A DNA stretch of 64,000 nt from assembly GCF_042610425.1 (NCBI RefSeq), contig NZ_JBGJZM010000002.1:372001-436000 (forward strand), in the 5' to 3' direction. Made by a program: the position numbers and the translations under genes. This DNA is from Ectobacillus sp042610425. Its GTDB lineage: Bacteria; Bacillota; Bacilli; Bacillales; Bacillaceae_G. The notes under the pieces were generated by a model. The model did not search any database. It saw nothing but the letters and a program-made list of their open reading frames with translations, and was not told the DNA's origin. This document shows, piece by piece, positions 25,901 through 33,655 of the stretch (positions are counted from its first letter, which is position 1; each line of letters opens with the position of its first letter).

Positions 25901-26190
25901 ATGTGGCTCGCACCACGTTCCTTCAGCAAATCATACATATATTTAAAATATTCCACATGACCGCCTTGATAAGAGGACAACGCTATTCCCTGCACATCTT
26001 CTTGAATCGCAGCGTTTACGATTTCTTCTACCGAGCGGTTATGTCCAAGATGGATTACTTCCGCTCCGCTCGATTGGAGAATACGTCTCATAATATTAAT
26101 CGATGCATCATGACCATCAAACAAACTAGAAGCTGTTACAAATCGCACTTTCTTCGTAGGACGATACACATCCACAAGTGTCATGCTCAT
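22948..26190 (-). CDS. icmF: Fused isobutyryl-CoA mutase IcmF
   Basis: A 1080-aa adenosylcobalamin enzyme that interconverts isobutyryl-CoA and n-butyryl-CoA. The N-terminal B12 domain has DGHDASI with the cobalt-ligand His27; residues about 195-400 are the MeaI-type G-protein chaperone (TGTGGAGKSS Walker A about 201-210, SIDPTK, VETSGIGQGD, VNKFERKG); the rest is the large mutase barrel (GVFPFKRADEDPKRQFAGEGTPERTN). The three-part fusion is specific to IcmF rather than methylmalonyl-CoA mutase. It is the last gene of the fatty-acid operon, so it may feed branched acyl-CoA into beta-oxidation. Confidence 0.93.
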   Translation of the reverse strand: MSMTLVDVYRPTKKVRFVTASSLFDGHDASINIMRRILQSSGAEVIHLGHNRSVEEIVNAAIQEDVQGIALSSYQGGHVEYFKYMYDLLKERGASHIRLYGGGGGVIIPREIDELHAYGIAKIFSPEDGRNLGLQGMINYMLRECDYETPLDLAQIEQATDLNMNTIAKLITVAEDHIGKGNELLQYLPQRETNAPVLGITGTGGAGKSSLTDELVRRFLHEWDEIRIAIISIDPTKQKTGGALLGDRIRMNSIHTSRVYMRSLATRESRTELSLAIQDAISVVKAAGFDLIIVETSGIGQGDAAITEFSDLNMYVMTSEFGAPTQLEKIDMIDYADIIVVNKFERKGSEDALRQVQKQYQRSHMLFELPLEEMPVYGTIASQFNDAGTNTVFLKLVELINQKAHTNWEPLHIKPGKVEKQTVIIPNDRRYYLREIAQAVRGYHKQTNQQAELAERLFQLEGALHVVAEAGDAETAETLQRIQNSYEQEISSEAKNILHTWNEVKEAYAADEFVVKVRDKEIRTPIKTITLSGTNIPKVVLPKYNNYGEIVRWVRSENVPGSFPYTAGVFPFKRADEDPKRQFAGEGTPERTNRRFHYLCKDDNAKRLSTAFDSVTLYGEDPSHRPDIFGKIGESGVNVCTLEDMKKLYNGFDLCAASTSVSMTINGPAPIILAMFMNTAIDQQIDIEEKKLGRILTQEEYEQVRAQTLKTVRGTVQADILKEDQGQNTCIFSTEFALRLMGDIQQYFIDHQVRNYYSVSISGYHIAEAGANPISQLAFTLSNGFTYVEYYLSRGMNIDDFAPNLSFFFSNGLDAEYTVIGRVARRIWSVVMKEKYGANERSQKLKYHVQTSGRSLHAQEIAFNDIRTTLQALMALQDNCNSLHTNAYDEAITTPTEESVRRAMAIQLIITKELGLSKNENALQGSFIVEELTDLVEEAVLAEFDRMNDRGGVLGAMETQYQRGKIQEESMHYEMQKHSGELPIIGVNTYLNPSPASGEDVNNMEIARASYEEKETQITNLQVFQNRNADQLKEALDRLKQVAIAGGNIFEELMYTVRVASLGQITRALYEVGGQYRRNM

Positions 26191-26195
26191 TCCCC

Positions 26196-26822
26196 CTATG
26201 ATTTCATATGAATGCCATGCAATAAATAATTGGTCTGCATATCTGTATATTCCTCAAGCGTATAAAGCTTTTGTAAAACCCAGCGCCGAAAGCCCCACAT
26301 TTGCCCCTGCACGAAAATGTTATGAGCAATCATCGCAATCTCCTGCTCGGTTAGCGAAAACTCTCCATTCAAGGCGCACTGCGTTAAAATATTCTCAAAC
26401 ATTCCTACCATTTCAAGTTCCTTCTGTATTACATAGGAAAGAGACTCTTTTGGAAGAAACCGAACCTCTTGGTACATAATGAGCACTTCTTCCTGCAGCT
26501 CATCCATTACTTTAAAATAATTTGCAATTGCTAGCTGCAAGCTCTCTAGGTTCCCTTTTTCCATTGAAATGACCTGATCAAGGCGCGACCGTACCTTGTC
26601 ATAGATGCTATCGCACACAAGGTACAGAATGTCATCCTTTGTTCGTATATACTCATATAACGTCCCAATGCTAAAGCCCGCCTCCCTCGCGATTTCGCGC
26701 GTCGTTGTGCGAGGGAAGCCCTTCTGTCTAAAGAGATGCACCGCGCCTTTAATCATCTGCTCGCGGCGAAGCGCGATTAATCCTTCGTCCTTCACCGATG
26801 CGTGGACATTGTGCTTCATCAT
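26196..26822 (-). CDS. TetR-family regulator, FadR-like
   Basis: A 208-aa regulator with an N-terminal TetR helix-turn-helix (about 20-66: KGAVHLFRQKGFPRTTTREIAREAGFS then IGTLYEYIRTKDD) and a C-terminal ligand domain typical of acyl-CoA-sensing FadR proteins. It is encoded inside the beta-oxidation operon between icmF (5 bp away) and an acyl-CoA dehydrogenase. The TGAA/TTCA palindrome in the operon promoter at 33553-33570 is its likely target, giving autorepression released by long-chain acyl-CoA. Ligand and target are inferred from family and context. Confidence 0.85.
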   Translation of the reverse strand: MMKHNVHASVKDEGLIALRREQMIKGAVHLFRQKGFPRTTTREIAREAGFSIGTLYEYIRTKDDILYLVCDSIYDKVRSRLDQVISMEKGNLESLQLAIANYFKVMDELQEEVLIMYQEVRFLPKESLSYVIQKELEMVGMFENILTQCALNGEFSLTEQEIAMIAHNIFVQGQMWGFRRWVLQKLYTLEEYTDMQTNYLLHGIHMKS

Positions 26823-26873
26823 TCCCTCACCACCTTCACTTTTTCACGCGGGAGTCCCTCTAGCATAAAGCTA

Positions 26874-28013
26874 TTATTTTGCAAGCATTCTTGAAATAAC
26901 AAGCTTTTGAATTTCTTGTGTACCTTCATAAATTTGCGTGATCTTTGCATCGCGCATAAAGCGTTCCACTGGGTAATCCTTCGTATATCCATAACCACCA
27001 AACACCTGAACCGCTTCCGTTGTTACTTTCATAGCCGTATCCCCAGCAAATAATTTCGACATAGCAGATTCCTTTCCATAAGGAAGGCCTGCTGATTCTA
27101 ACCATGCTGCTTGGTATGTTAGGAGACGAGCTGCTTCAATTTGTGTTGCCATTTCAGCTAGCTTAAAGGCGATACCTTGTTGTGCAATGATTGGTTTGCC
27201 AAATTGGTGGCGCTCCTTTGCATAAGCAACTGCAGCATCTAATGCACCTTGAGCTATCCCTACGGCTTGTGCAGCAATCCCGTTACGTCCTCCGTCTAAC
27301 GTTTGCATCGCAACCTTGAATCCTTCTCCTTCTTCACCAAGACGATTCTCTAAAGGAACGCGGCAATCTTCAAAAATAATTTCCGTTGTAGGTGAAGAAC
27401 GAATGCCCATTTTCTTTTCTTTCTTTCCTACAGAAAATCCTGGCGTACTGCTCTCTACGATGAAGGCAGTCGTGCCGTGATGCTTAGAAGTAGGATCGGT
27501 CACCGCAAACACAACATACACATCCGCAACGCCGCCATTTGTAATAAAGATTTTGCTGCCATTTATAATATAGGAATCGCCGTCTCGCTTTGCATGTGTG
27601 CGCATACCGCCTGCATCAGAACCAGATCCAGGCTCTGTTAAACCATAGGCACCAATTTTCTTTCCTTCTGCCATCGGACGCAAGTACGTTTGCTTTTGCT
27701 CTTCTGTACCGAACTTATAAATCGGCCATCCTCCAAGTGATGTGTGAGCAGATAACGTTACTCCTGTAGAGGCACATACGCGTGACAATTCCTCTACTGC
27801 GATTACATAGGCTAAAAAATCACTACCAATTCCGCCGTATTGCTCAGGCCATGGAATACCTGTTAAGCCAAGCCCCGCCATTTGATCAAAAATTGCTCGG
27901 TCAAATCGTTCTTCCTCATCACGTTCTGCTGCTGATGGTGCCACTTCATTATTTGAAAAATCACGTACCATTTTTCGAATCATTTCATGTTCTTCCGTTA
28001 ATTTAAATTGCAT
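26874..28013 (-). CDS. acdA: Acyl-CoA dehydrogenase
   Basis: FAD enzyme catalysing the first oxidation of acyl-CoA in beta-oxidation, passing electrons to ETF. It is 379 aa. Motifs: YGLTEPGSGSDAG and FITNGG for FAD/substrate binding, the helix ERHQFGKPI, and the C-terminal signature QVFGGYGYTKDYPVERFMRDAKITQIYEGTQ with the catalytic Glu in YEGT. It is paralogous to the next gene, with the same length and near-colinear motifs. ATG with AGGAGG upstream. Confidence 0.95.
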   Translation of the reverse strand: MQFKLTEEHEMIRKMVRDFSNNEVAPSAAERDEEERFDRAIFDQMAGLGLTGIPWPEQYGGIGSDFLAYVIAVEELSRVCASTGVTLSAHTSLGGWPIYKFGTEEQKQTYLRPMAEGKKIGAYGLTEPGSGSDAGGMRTHAKRDGDSYIINGSKIFITNGGVADVYVVFAVTDPTSKHHGTTAFIVESSTPGFSVGKKEKKMGIRSSPTTEIIFEDCRVPLENRLGEEGEGFKVAMQTLDGGRNGIAAQAVGIAQGALDAAVAYAKERHQFGKPIIAQQGIAFKLAEMATQIEAARLLTYQAAWLESAGLPYGKESAMSKLFAGDTAMKVTTEAVQVFGGYGYTKDYPVERFMRDAKITQIYEGTQEIQKLVISRMLAK

Positions 28014-28033
28014 TATTAATTCCTCCTCATTTT

Positions 28034-29173
28034 TTATCGATTAATTAAATATTTACTAATAACGACTTGCTGAATTTCACTTGTTCCTTCATAGATCTCG
28101 CATACTTTTGCATCTCTGAAATACCGTTCTACCGAATAATCCTTCGTATAGCCATAACCGCCAAAGACCTGGATCGCAGCAATGGAAACATCTACTGCCG
28201 CCCTTGAAGCAAACAGTTTTGCCATCGAAGCCTCCTTGCCGCACGGGGCATTTTGCGCGCGAAGCGAAGCGGCCTGATAGACAAGAAGGCGAGCAGCTTC
28301 CACGCGTGTTGCCATATCAGCTATCATAAAAGCAACCCCTTGCTGATTCATAATCGGTCTACCAAATTGATGACGCTCTTTTGCATATTGCGTTGCATCA
28401 TGCAGCGCCGCCTCAGCGATGCCAAGCGCTTGGGCTGCAATGCCTATTCGCCCTACATCCAGATTTGCCATCGCGATTTTAAATCCTTGCCCTTCCTTAC
28501 CAAGCAGCTGCGCGGAAGGAACGAACATCTCTTCAAACGTTAGCTGCACTGTGCGTGATCCAGCTAACCCCATTTTGTGTTCATCCTTCCCAATCGATAA
28601 ACCCGGCGTGCCCTTTTCGACGATAAAAGCGGAAATACCATTCGTTCCAGCTTCTGGATTTGTGGATGCAAAAACGATATAAGTATCCGCCTCACCACCA
28701 TTTGTAATAAATACTTTCGAACCAGATAGAACATAGCCATTCTCTACTTGCTTAGCGCGCGTCTTTAAGCTACCTGCATCAGAACCCGCACTAGGTTCTG
28801 TTAAAGCAAAAGCGCCTAAATATTCGCCCTTTGCAAGCCGCGGGATATACGCTTGCTTTTGTTCCTCCGTTCCAAAGTACAGAATCGGATTCGTGCCTAC
28901 TGAAGTGTGTACTGCAAGAATAACTCCGATCGTGGCACTCACACGTGATAGTTCATTAATGGCTAAAATGTAGGAAATGAAATCCATCTCGGCACCGCCA
29001 TATTGCTGCGGAATCGGGATTCCCATCAGACCGAGGTCTCCCATTTTGCGAAGCAAAGGCCTCGGAAATTCCCCTTGCTCCATCCGCGGAATCCACGGGG
29101 AAATTTCATTTTCTGCAAATTCGCGTATCATCGAACGCATCATCACTTGTTCTTCTGTAAACGTTAGCTGCAA
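28034..29173 (-). CDS. Acyl-CoA dehydrogenase (second copy)
   Basis: Paralogue of the adjacent gene, also 379 aa when read from a TTG at 29173 (MQLTFTEEQVMMRSMIREF). GAGGTG lies 6 nt before that TTG, and the N-terminus then aligns with the neighbour (MQFKLTEEHEMIRKM), so I reject the frame's 29-codon upstream extension, which overlaps hbd. FALTEPSAGSDAG, FITNGG, ERHQFGRPI and the terminal FGGYGYTKDYSVERYFRDAK and YEGTSEIQ motifs are intact. Different chain-length or branched substrates for the two copies are plausible but unproven. Confidence 0.93.
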   Translation of the reverse strand: MQLTFTEEQVMMRSMIREFAENEISPWIPRMEQGEFPRPLLRKMGDLGLMGIPIPQQYGGAEMDFISYILAINELSRVSATIGVILAVHTSVGTNPILYFGTEEQKQAYIPRLAKGEYLGAFALTEPSAGSDAGSLKTRAKQVENGYVLSGSKVFITNGGEADTYIVFASTNPEAGTNGISAFIVEKGTPGLSIGKDEHKMGLAGSRTVQLTFEEMFVPSAQLLGKEGQGFKIAMANLDVGRIGIAAQALGIAEAALHDATQYAKERHQFGRPIMNQQGVAFMIADMATRVEAARLLVYQAASLRAQNAPCGKEASMAKLFASRAAVDVSIAAIQVFGGYGYTKDYSVERYFRDAKVCEIYEGTSEIQQVVISKYLINR

Positions 29174-29204
29174 TCGCCTCACCTCGCTTACTAGATTAAT
29201 AATT

Positions 29205-30059
29205 TTACCCTTCGTATACGTAAAAGCCTCGACCTGATTTCTTACCAAGCCATCCCGCACTTACATATTTCCGAAGCAACGGACACGGACGATACTTGCT
29301 ATCGCCTAATCCCTCATGAAGAATTTCCATAATATATAAACATGTATCTAGTCCGATAAAATCAGCTAGCGTAAGAGGACCCATCGGATGATTCATGCCA
29401 AGCTTCATAACATCATCGATTGCTTCCTTCGATGCAACGCCCTCATACAAGGTATAAATTGCCTCGTTGATCATCGGAAGCAAAATACGATTCGAGATAA
29501 ATCCTGGAAAATCATTAACTTCCACTGGAACTTTGCCAATTGTTTTCGTAATATCTTCAATCGTTTGATACACTTCATCCGTCGTAGCCAATCCGCGAAT
29601 AACCTCTACTAGCTTCATAACCGGAACCGGGTTCATAAAGTGCATCCCGATCACTTGCTCCGGACGCTTTGTAACAGCTGCCAATTCTGTAATCGGAAGC
29701 GATGATGTATTCGATGCTAGAATCGTATGTGGCGGCGTAATTTCATCAAGCTTCGTGAAAATTTGTTTTTTAATATCCATTCGTTCGATAGCGGCTTCAA
29801 TGACGAGATCCGCTGTTTTTGCATCTTCAATGTCGAGTGTAGGAGAAATATGCGCTAAAGCCGCTGTTTTTTCCTCCTCTGTCATGCGCTCTTTTGCTAC
29901 TTGGCGGGAGAGATTCTTCGTAATCGTTGCCAATCCTTTATCCAACTGCTCTTGCTTTAAATCCTGCAATGTTACTTGATACCCTGCCATCGCGCACACC
30001 TGTGCAATTCCAGACCCCATCTGACCTGCACCAATTACGAATATAGTTTGAACGTTCAT
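29205..30059 (-). CDS. 3-hydroxybutyryl-CoA dehydrogenase
   Basis: NAD(P)-dependent dehydrogenase oxidising 3-hydroxyacyl-CoA. The 284-aa protein has the Rossmann motif VIGAGQMGSGIAQ (about 8-20), the catalytic His in MHFMNPVPVMKLVEVI, ASNTSSLPIT and the C-terminal domain with NRILLPMINEAI and GPLTLADFIGLD. It lacks the fused enoyl-CoA hydratase domain, and no hydratase gene is present in this operon. It is homologous to MmgB/Hbd. It is preceded by a palindrome separating it from the thiolase gene. Confidence 0.95.
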   Translation of the reverse strand: MNVQTIFVIGAGQMGSGIAQVCAMAGYQVTLQDLKQEQLDKGLATITKNLSRQVAKERMTEEEKTAALAHISPTLDIEDAKTADLVIEAAIERMDIKKQIFTKLDEITPPHTILASNTSSLPITELAAVTKRPEQVIGMHFMNPVPVMKLVEVIRGLATTDEVYQTIEDITKTIGKVPVEVNDFPGFISNRILLPMINEAIYTLYEGVASKEAIDDVMKLGMNHPMGPLTLADFIGLDTCLYIMEILHEGLGDSKYRPCPLLRKYVSAGWLGKKSGRGFYVYEG

Positions 30060-30094
30060 CTCTTCATTCCTTTCAAATAGTAATAGAATTATAG

Positions 30095-30123
30095 CCGGCT
30101 CATTTTCAGTCTAAATGAGCCGG
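30095..30123. repeat. Perfect palindrome between thiolase and hbd genes
   Basis: CCGGCTCATTT (30095-30105) / AAATGAGCCGG (30113-30123) with a 7-nt loop. In the operon's leftward direction it is followed by CTATAATTC, not a clean T-run, so it may be a partial terminator or an mRNA stabiliser that sets different levels for upstream and downstream genes. Confidence 0.7.
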
Positions 30124-30135
30124 TCGTTTTCAAAA

Positions 30136-31320
30136 TTATTCCTTCACTTCAATTAAAACCGCATCGCCCTGTCCACCGCCGCTGCAAATAGCAGCAATGC
30201 CAAGGCCGCCACCGCGGCGCTTCAATGCATAGATAAGGGAAACGATAATGCGCGCCCCGCTTGCACCAATCGGGTGACCAAGCGCAACTGCTCCGCCGTT
30301 TATATTTACCTTCGCTTCATCGAGTCCAGCAATTGCAATACTAGTAAGCGATACAGCGGCAAAAGCTTCATTGATTTCAAATAAATCAATGTCTTCCACC
30401 CTCTTACCTGTTTTCTTTAAAAGTTTGTTGATAGCATACCCAGGAGTCCGAGGGAAATCCTTTGCTTCCATAGCGACCGATGCCTGCCCAACAATCGTTG
30501 CAATAACATCGCGCTTCTCTGCCCATGCACGCTCTTCACTCATTAATACGAGCGCGGCTGCACCATCATTTAATCCCGGTGCATTTCCTGCCGTAATCGT
30601 TCCATCCGCACCAAAAACAGGCTTTAGCTTAGCTAATATTTCAAGCGATGTATCCTCACGCGGCGCCTCGTCGTGGCTAATGACAAGCGGTTCTCCCTTT
30701 CGCTGTGGTACGACAACGGGAGCGATTTCTTCATCAAATCTGCCTTCTTTTCGCGCCGCCACTGCTCGCGTATGACTGCGAAATGCCCAGCGATCCTGTT
30801 CCTCACGTGAAATATGCTCCTGACTTGCCACTTCATTTCCGTAGATGCCCATATGGACACCTGAAAAGGAACAAGTTAAACCGTCCGCAATATTTAAATC
30901 AACCAATTCACTATGCCCCATTCGGTAACCATAGCGCGCATTTCGTAATATATACGGGCTGCTACTCATCGATTCCATTCCGCCTGCAATAAGTAAGGTT
31001 TCATCACCGGATCGAATAATTTGATCAGCAAGCGTTACGGCTCTCATACCTGAAGCACATACTTTATTAATTGTTTCCGTACGGGTTTCCCATGGGATTC
31101 CCGCCCACCGTGCTGCCTGTCTAGACGGAATTTGTCCTTGCCCGCCTTGCACCACATTCCCGAATATGACTTCCTCAACATCGCCGGGATCAATGCCAGC
31201 TCTCTCAACCGCTGCCTTTATCGCCGTCCCGCCTAAATTGGCAAGGTTAACATCTTTAAAGACACCCCCGAGTTTACCAATCGGCGTTCTTGCTGCCCCA
31301 ACAATCACCGTTTTCCCCAT
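30136..31320 (-). CDS. Acetyl-CoA acetyltransferase (thiolase)
   Basis: Thiolase II family, 394 aa. The nucleophile is Cys88 in NKVCASGMRAV; the other catalytic groups are in NEAFAAVSL, GHPIGASGAR and the C-terminal CSGGGQGDA with the second active-site cysteine. It either cleaves 3-ketoacyl-CoA in beta-oxidation or condenses two acetyl-CoA; operon context favours degradation. Second gene of the fadF operon. Confidence 0.96.
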   Translation of the reverse strand: MGKTVIVGAARTPIGKLGGVFKDVNLANLGGTAIKAAVERAGIDPGDVEEVIFGNVVQGGQGQIPSRQAARWAGIPWETRTETINKVCASGMRAVTLADQIIRSGDETLLIAGGMESMSSSPYILRNARYGYRMGHSELVDLNIADGLTCSFSGVHMGIYGNEVASQEHISREEQDRWAFRSHTRAVAARKEGRFDEEIAPVVVPQRKGEPLVISHDEAPREDTSLEILAKLKPVFGADGTITAGNAPGLNDGAAALVLMSEERAWAEKRDVIATIVGQASVAMEAKDFPRTPGYAINKLLKKTGKRVEDIDLFEINEAFAAVSLTSIAIAGLDEAKVNINGGAVALGHPIGASGARIIVSLIYALKRRGGGLGIAAICSGGGQGDAVLIEVKE

Positions 31321-31354
31321 TTTGCCTTCCCCCTTTTTTATCTAATCCTCCCTG

Positions 31355-33445
31355 TTAGGCTGTTTCTTCTTGTTGCGGCATCCCTATGACAGAGCGTTCT
31401 AATATTTCCGTTATATCTAATGTTTGAACACGTTCCTCAACTTCCTTTGCCTTCGTGCCATCCGTCATCATCGTGAGGCAATACGGGCAGCCTGTGCTAA
31501 TGATGCTTGGATTCACTGCAAGAGCTTGCTCGGTTCTCGCCACATTAATCCGTGTTCCCGCAGAATCCTCCATCCACATAAGACCTCCGCCTGCACCGCA
31601 GCACATTCCCGTGGACCGGTTACGCTCCATTTCCACAAGCGTCACACCTGGAATCGCTTTTAAAACAGAGCGCGGCGCTTCGTATACTTCGTTGTAGCGG
31701 CCCAAGTAGCAGGAGTCATGATACGTAACCGTTTCGTTTACTTCATACTTTGGCGTTAATTTGCCTTCCTGCACCCACTTTGCAAGCAGCTCCGTATGAT
31801 GGAACACTTCTGCTTGTAAGCCGAAATCTGGATATTCATTTTTAAACGTGTTATAAGCATGCGGATCAATCGTCACGATTTTCGTAACGCCAGCTTTCTC
31901 AAATTCTTCGATGTTTTTTGCCGCCATGTCTTGAAACAGAAATTCATTTCCTAAACGTCTTGGCGTGTCACCCGAGTTCTTTTCCTTATTTCCGAGAATG
32001 GCAAATTTCACACCGGCCTCATTCATGAGCTTGGCAAAAGAGAGTGCGATTTTCTGGCTGCGATTGTCGTAGGAGCCCATGCTACCCACCCAAAACATAT
32101 ATTCAAATTCCTCTTCTGCTTTTGCCATTTCTTTCACAGTAGGAATCGAAACATCTTCCCGCATATCGCGCCATGCTTCGCGTTCCTTCCGGTTCAGTCC
32201 CCACGGGTTACCTTGTCGTTCAATGTTTGTCATCGCCCGCTGCGCATCTGGATCCATCTTTCCTTCGGTTAAGACAAGATAACGCCGAAGATCGATAATT
32301 TTATCCACGTGCTCATTCATAACCGGACACTGATCCTCACAATTACGACAAGTAGTACACGCCCATATCTCTGATTCCGTAATAACCTCACCGATCAATT
32401 GCGGTGTTTGCAGACTAGCTGCAGTTTCCTGACTACCGGCTCCCACTTGTACTTGATTTGGAAACACAAAGGATGGTACCCAAGCCGTGCGCGATGTCAC
32501 AGCAGCTCCTGTTTCCGTTAAATGGTCTCGAAGCTTTACAATCAAGTCCATTGGAGAAAGCATTTTTCCTGTTCCAGTTGCAGGGCACATACTTGTGCAG
32601 CGTCCACATTCTACACACGCATACAAATCAATTAGCTGCGTCTGCTTAAAATCTTGAATTGCTCCTACACCGTAGGACTCCTGCGTTTCATCTTCAAAAT
32701 CAATTTTTTCTAGCTTTCCAGGATTCGTTAACCGACTAAAGAAAACGTTTACAGGACCAGCTATTAAATGAGCGTGCTTCGATTGAGGCACGTACACTAA
32801 AAAAGTGAGCAAGAGGAGAAGGTGAATCCACCATGCTATGTAGAATAAAACAGTAGAACCAAATGTTCCCATTCCAGCTAATGCAATGGCCAATAATGAG
32901 GCGATTGGCTCACTCCATGTCAGCCCTTCTCCATGCCAGATAAGGCCAGCAGCATTACCGAGCAAAACAGAGATCATCAATCCGCCAATAAAAATGAGGA
33001 CGAGGCCGGATTTAAAATTGCGTTTGAGACGAACAAGCTTTTCAACATAGCGTCTGTAAAACGCTCCGTATACAGCAAGTAAAATAATAAGTGTGATAAT
33101 TTCTTGGAAGAATGTAAAGGCAGGGTAGATCGGTCCGAGAGGTATGTGATGACCAGGTGCGAGACCTTTCCATATGAAATCAATAGCTCCAAATTGAACG
33201 AGAATAAAACCATAGAAAAACATAACGTGAATCGTGCCGCTTTTCTTGTCCTTTAACAATTTTTTCTGTCCAAACACATTCGTTTTCAAGCGTTCCCATC
33301 GTTCTTTCAGCCTATTGTCAAATTCGACCTTTCTTCCGAGTTTAATAAAGGCCATCCTTGTTTGAACGAGGTAGACGAATAGATATACACCATAAACCGT
33401 TATTGCAACAAATGCGATCCAATTTAACAAAAGCAAGTAGTTCAT
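31355..33445 (-). CDS. fadF: Membrane iron-sulfur oxidoreductase FadF
   Basis: A 696-aa protein that probably carries electrons from acyl-CoA dehydrogenases (through ETF) to quinone. The N-terminal part (about 1-235) has several membrane helices with a NarI-like cytochrome b arrangement; a cytoplasmic part follows with two 4Fe-4S ferredoxin motifs, CVECGRCTSMCP and CTTCRNCEDQCP, and two CCG-type domains (SCYLGRYNE, MCCGAGGG, STGCPYCLTMM). It is the first gene of the operon, directly behind the FadR-type operator. Confidence 0.92.
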   Translation of the reverse strand: MNYLLLLNWIAFVAITVYGVYLFVYLVQTRMAFIKLGRKVEFDNRLKERWERLKTNVFGQKKLLKDKKSGTIHVMFFYGFILVQFGAIDFIWKGLAPGHHIPLGPIYPAFTFFQEIITLIILLAVYGAFYRRYVEKLVRLKRNFKSGLVLIFIGGLMISVLLGNAAGLIWHGEGLTWSEPIASLLAIALAGMGTFGSTVLFYIAWWIHLLLLLTFLVYVPQSKHAHLIAGPVNVFFSRLTNPGKLEKIDFEDETQESYGVGAIQDFKQTQLIDLYACVECGRCTSMCPATGTGKMLSPMDLIVKLRDHLTETGAAVTSRTAWVPSFVFPNQVQVGAGSQETAASLQTPQLIGEVITESEIWACTTCRNCEDQCPVMNEHVDKIIDLRRYLVLTEGKMDPDAQRAMTNIERQGNPWGLNRKEREAWRDMREDVSIPTVKEMAKAEEEFEYMFWVGSMGSYDNRSQKIALSFAKLMNEAGVKFAILGNKEKNSGDTPRRLGNEFLFQDMAAKNIEEFEKAGVTKIVTIDPHAYNTFKNEYPDFGLQAEVFHHTELLAKWVQEGKLTPKYEVNETVTYHDSCYLGRYNEVYEAPRSVLKAIPGVTLVEMERNRSTGMCCGAGGGLMWMEDSAGTRINVARTEQALAVNPSIISTGCPYCLTMMTDGTKAKEVEERVQTLDITEILERSVIGMPQQEETA

Positions 33446-33545
33446 CTTCTATCCCCTTTCTAGCTATGATTAGAATAGAATTCGCGAATTCCTTATTTAG
33501 AAAAAAATAGAAACATTGGAATTTTCTTAATTTTCTTCTATATCT

Positions 33546-33575
33546 ATCATAATGAATGAGCGAGCGTTCAGTCAA
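33546..33575 (-). promoter_or_regulatory. Promoter of the fadF operon with FadR-like operator in the spacer
   Basis: On the minus strand TTGACT (33575-33570) and TATGAT (33551-33546) are separated by 18 bp. The plus-strand 18-mer TGAATGAGCGAGCGTTCA (33553-33570) fills the spacer and is an imperfect inverted repeat like the Bacillus FadR site TGAATGAMTANTCATTCA, with both outer halves kept. Binding there would block RNA polymerase directly. Confidence 0.75.
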
Positions 33576-33655
33576 TGCTTTTATCCATATATTGACGAAT
33601 TTTTTTTGTAAAAATTGTGGAAACTAGGCTAAGAATGAAATGGGAGGGATTAACG

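Noticed and set aside
22948..26190. Methylmalonyl-CoA mutase
   Set aside because: The B12 domain, G-protein domain and mutase barrel are in one chain, which is the IcmF layout rather than the two-subunit or single-chain mutase.
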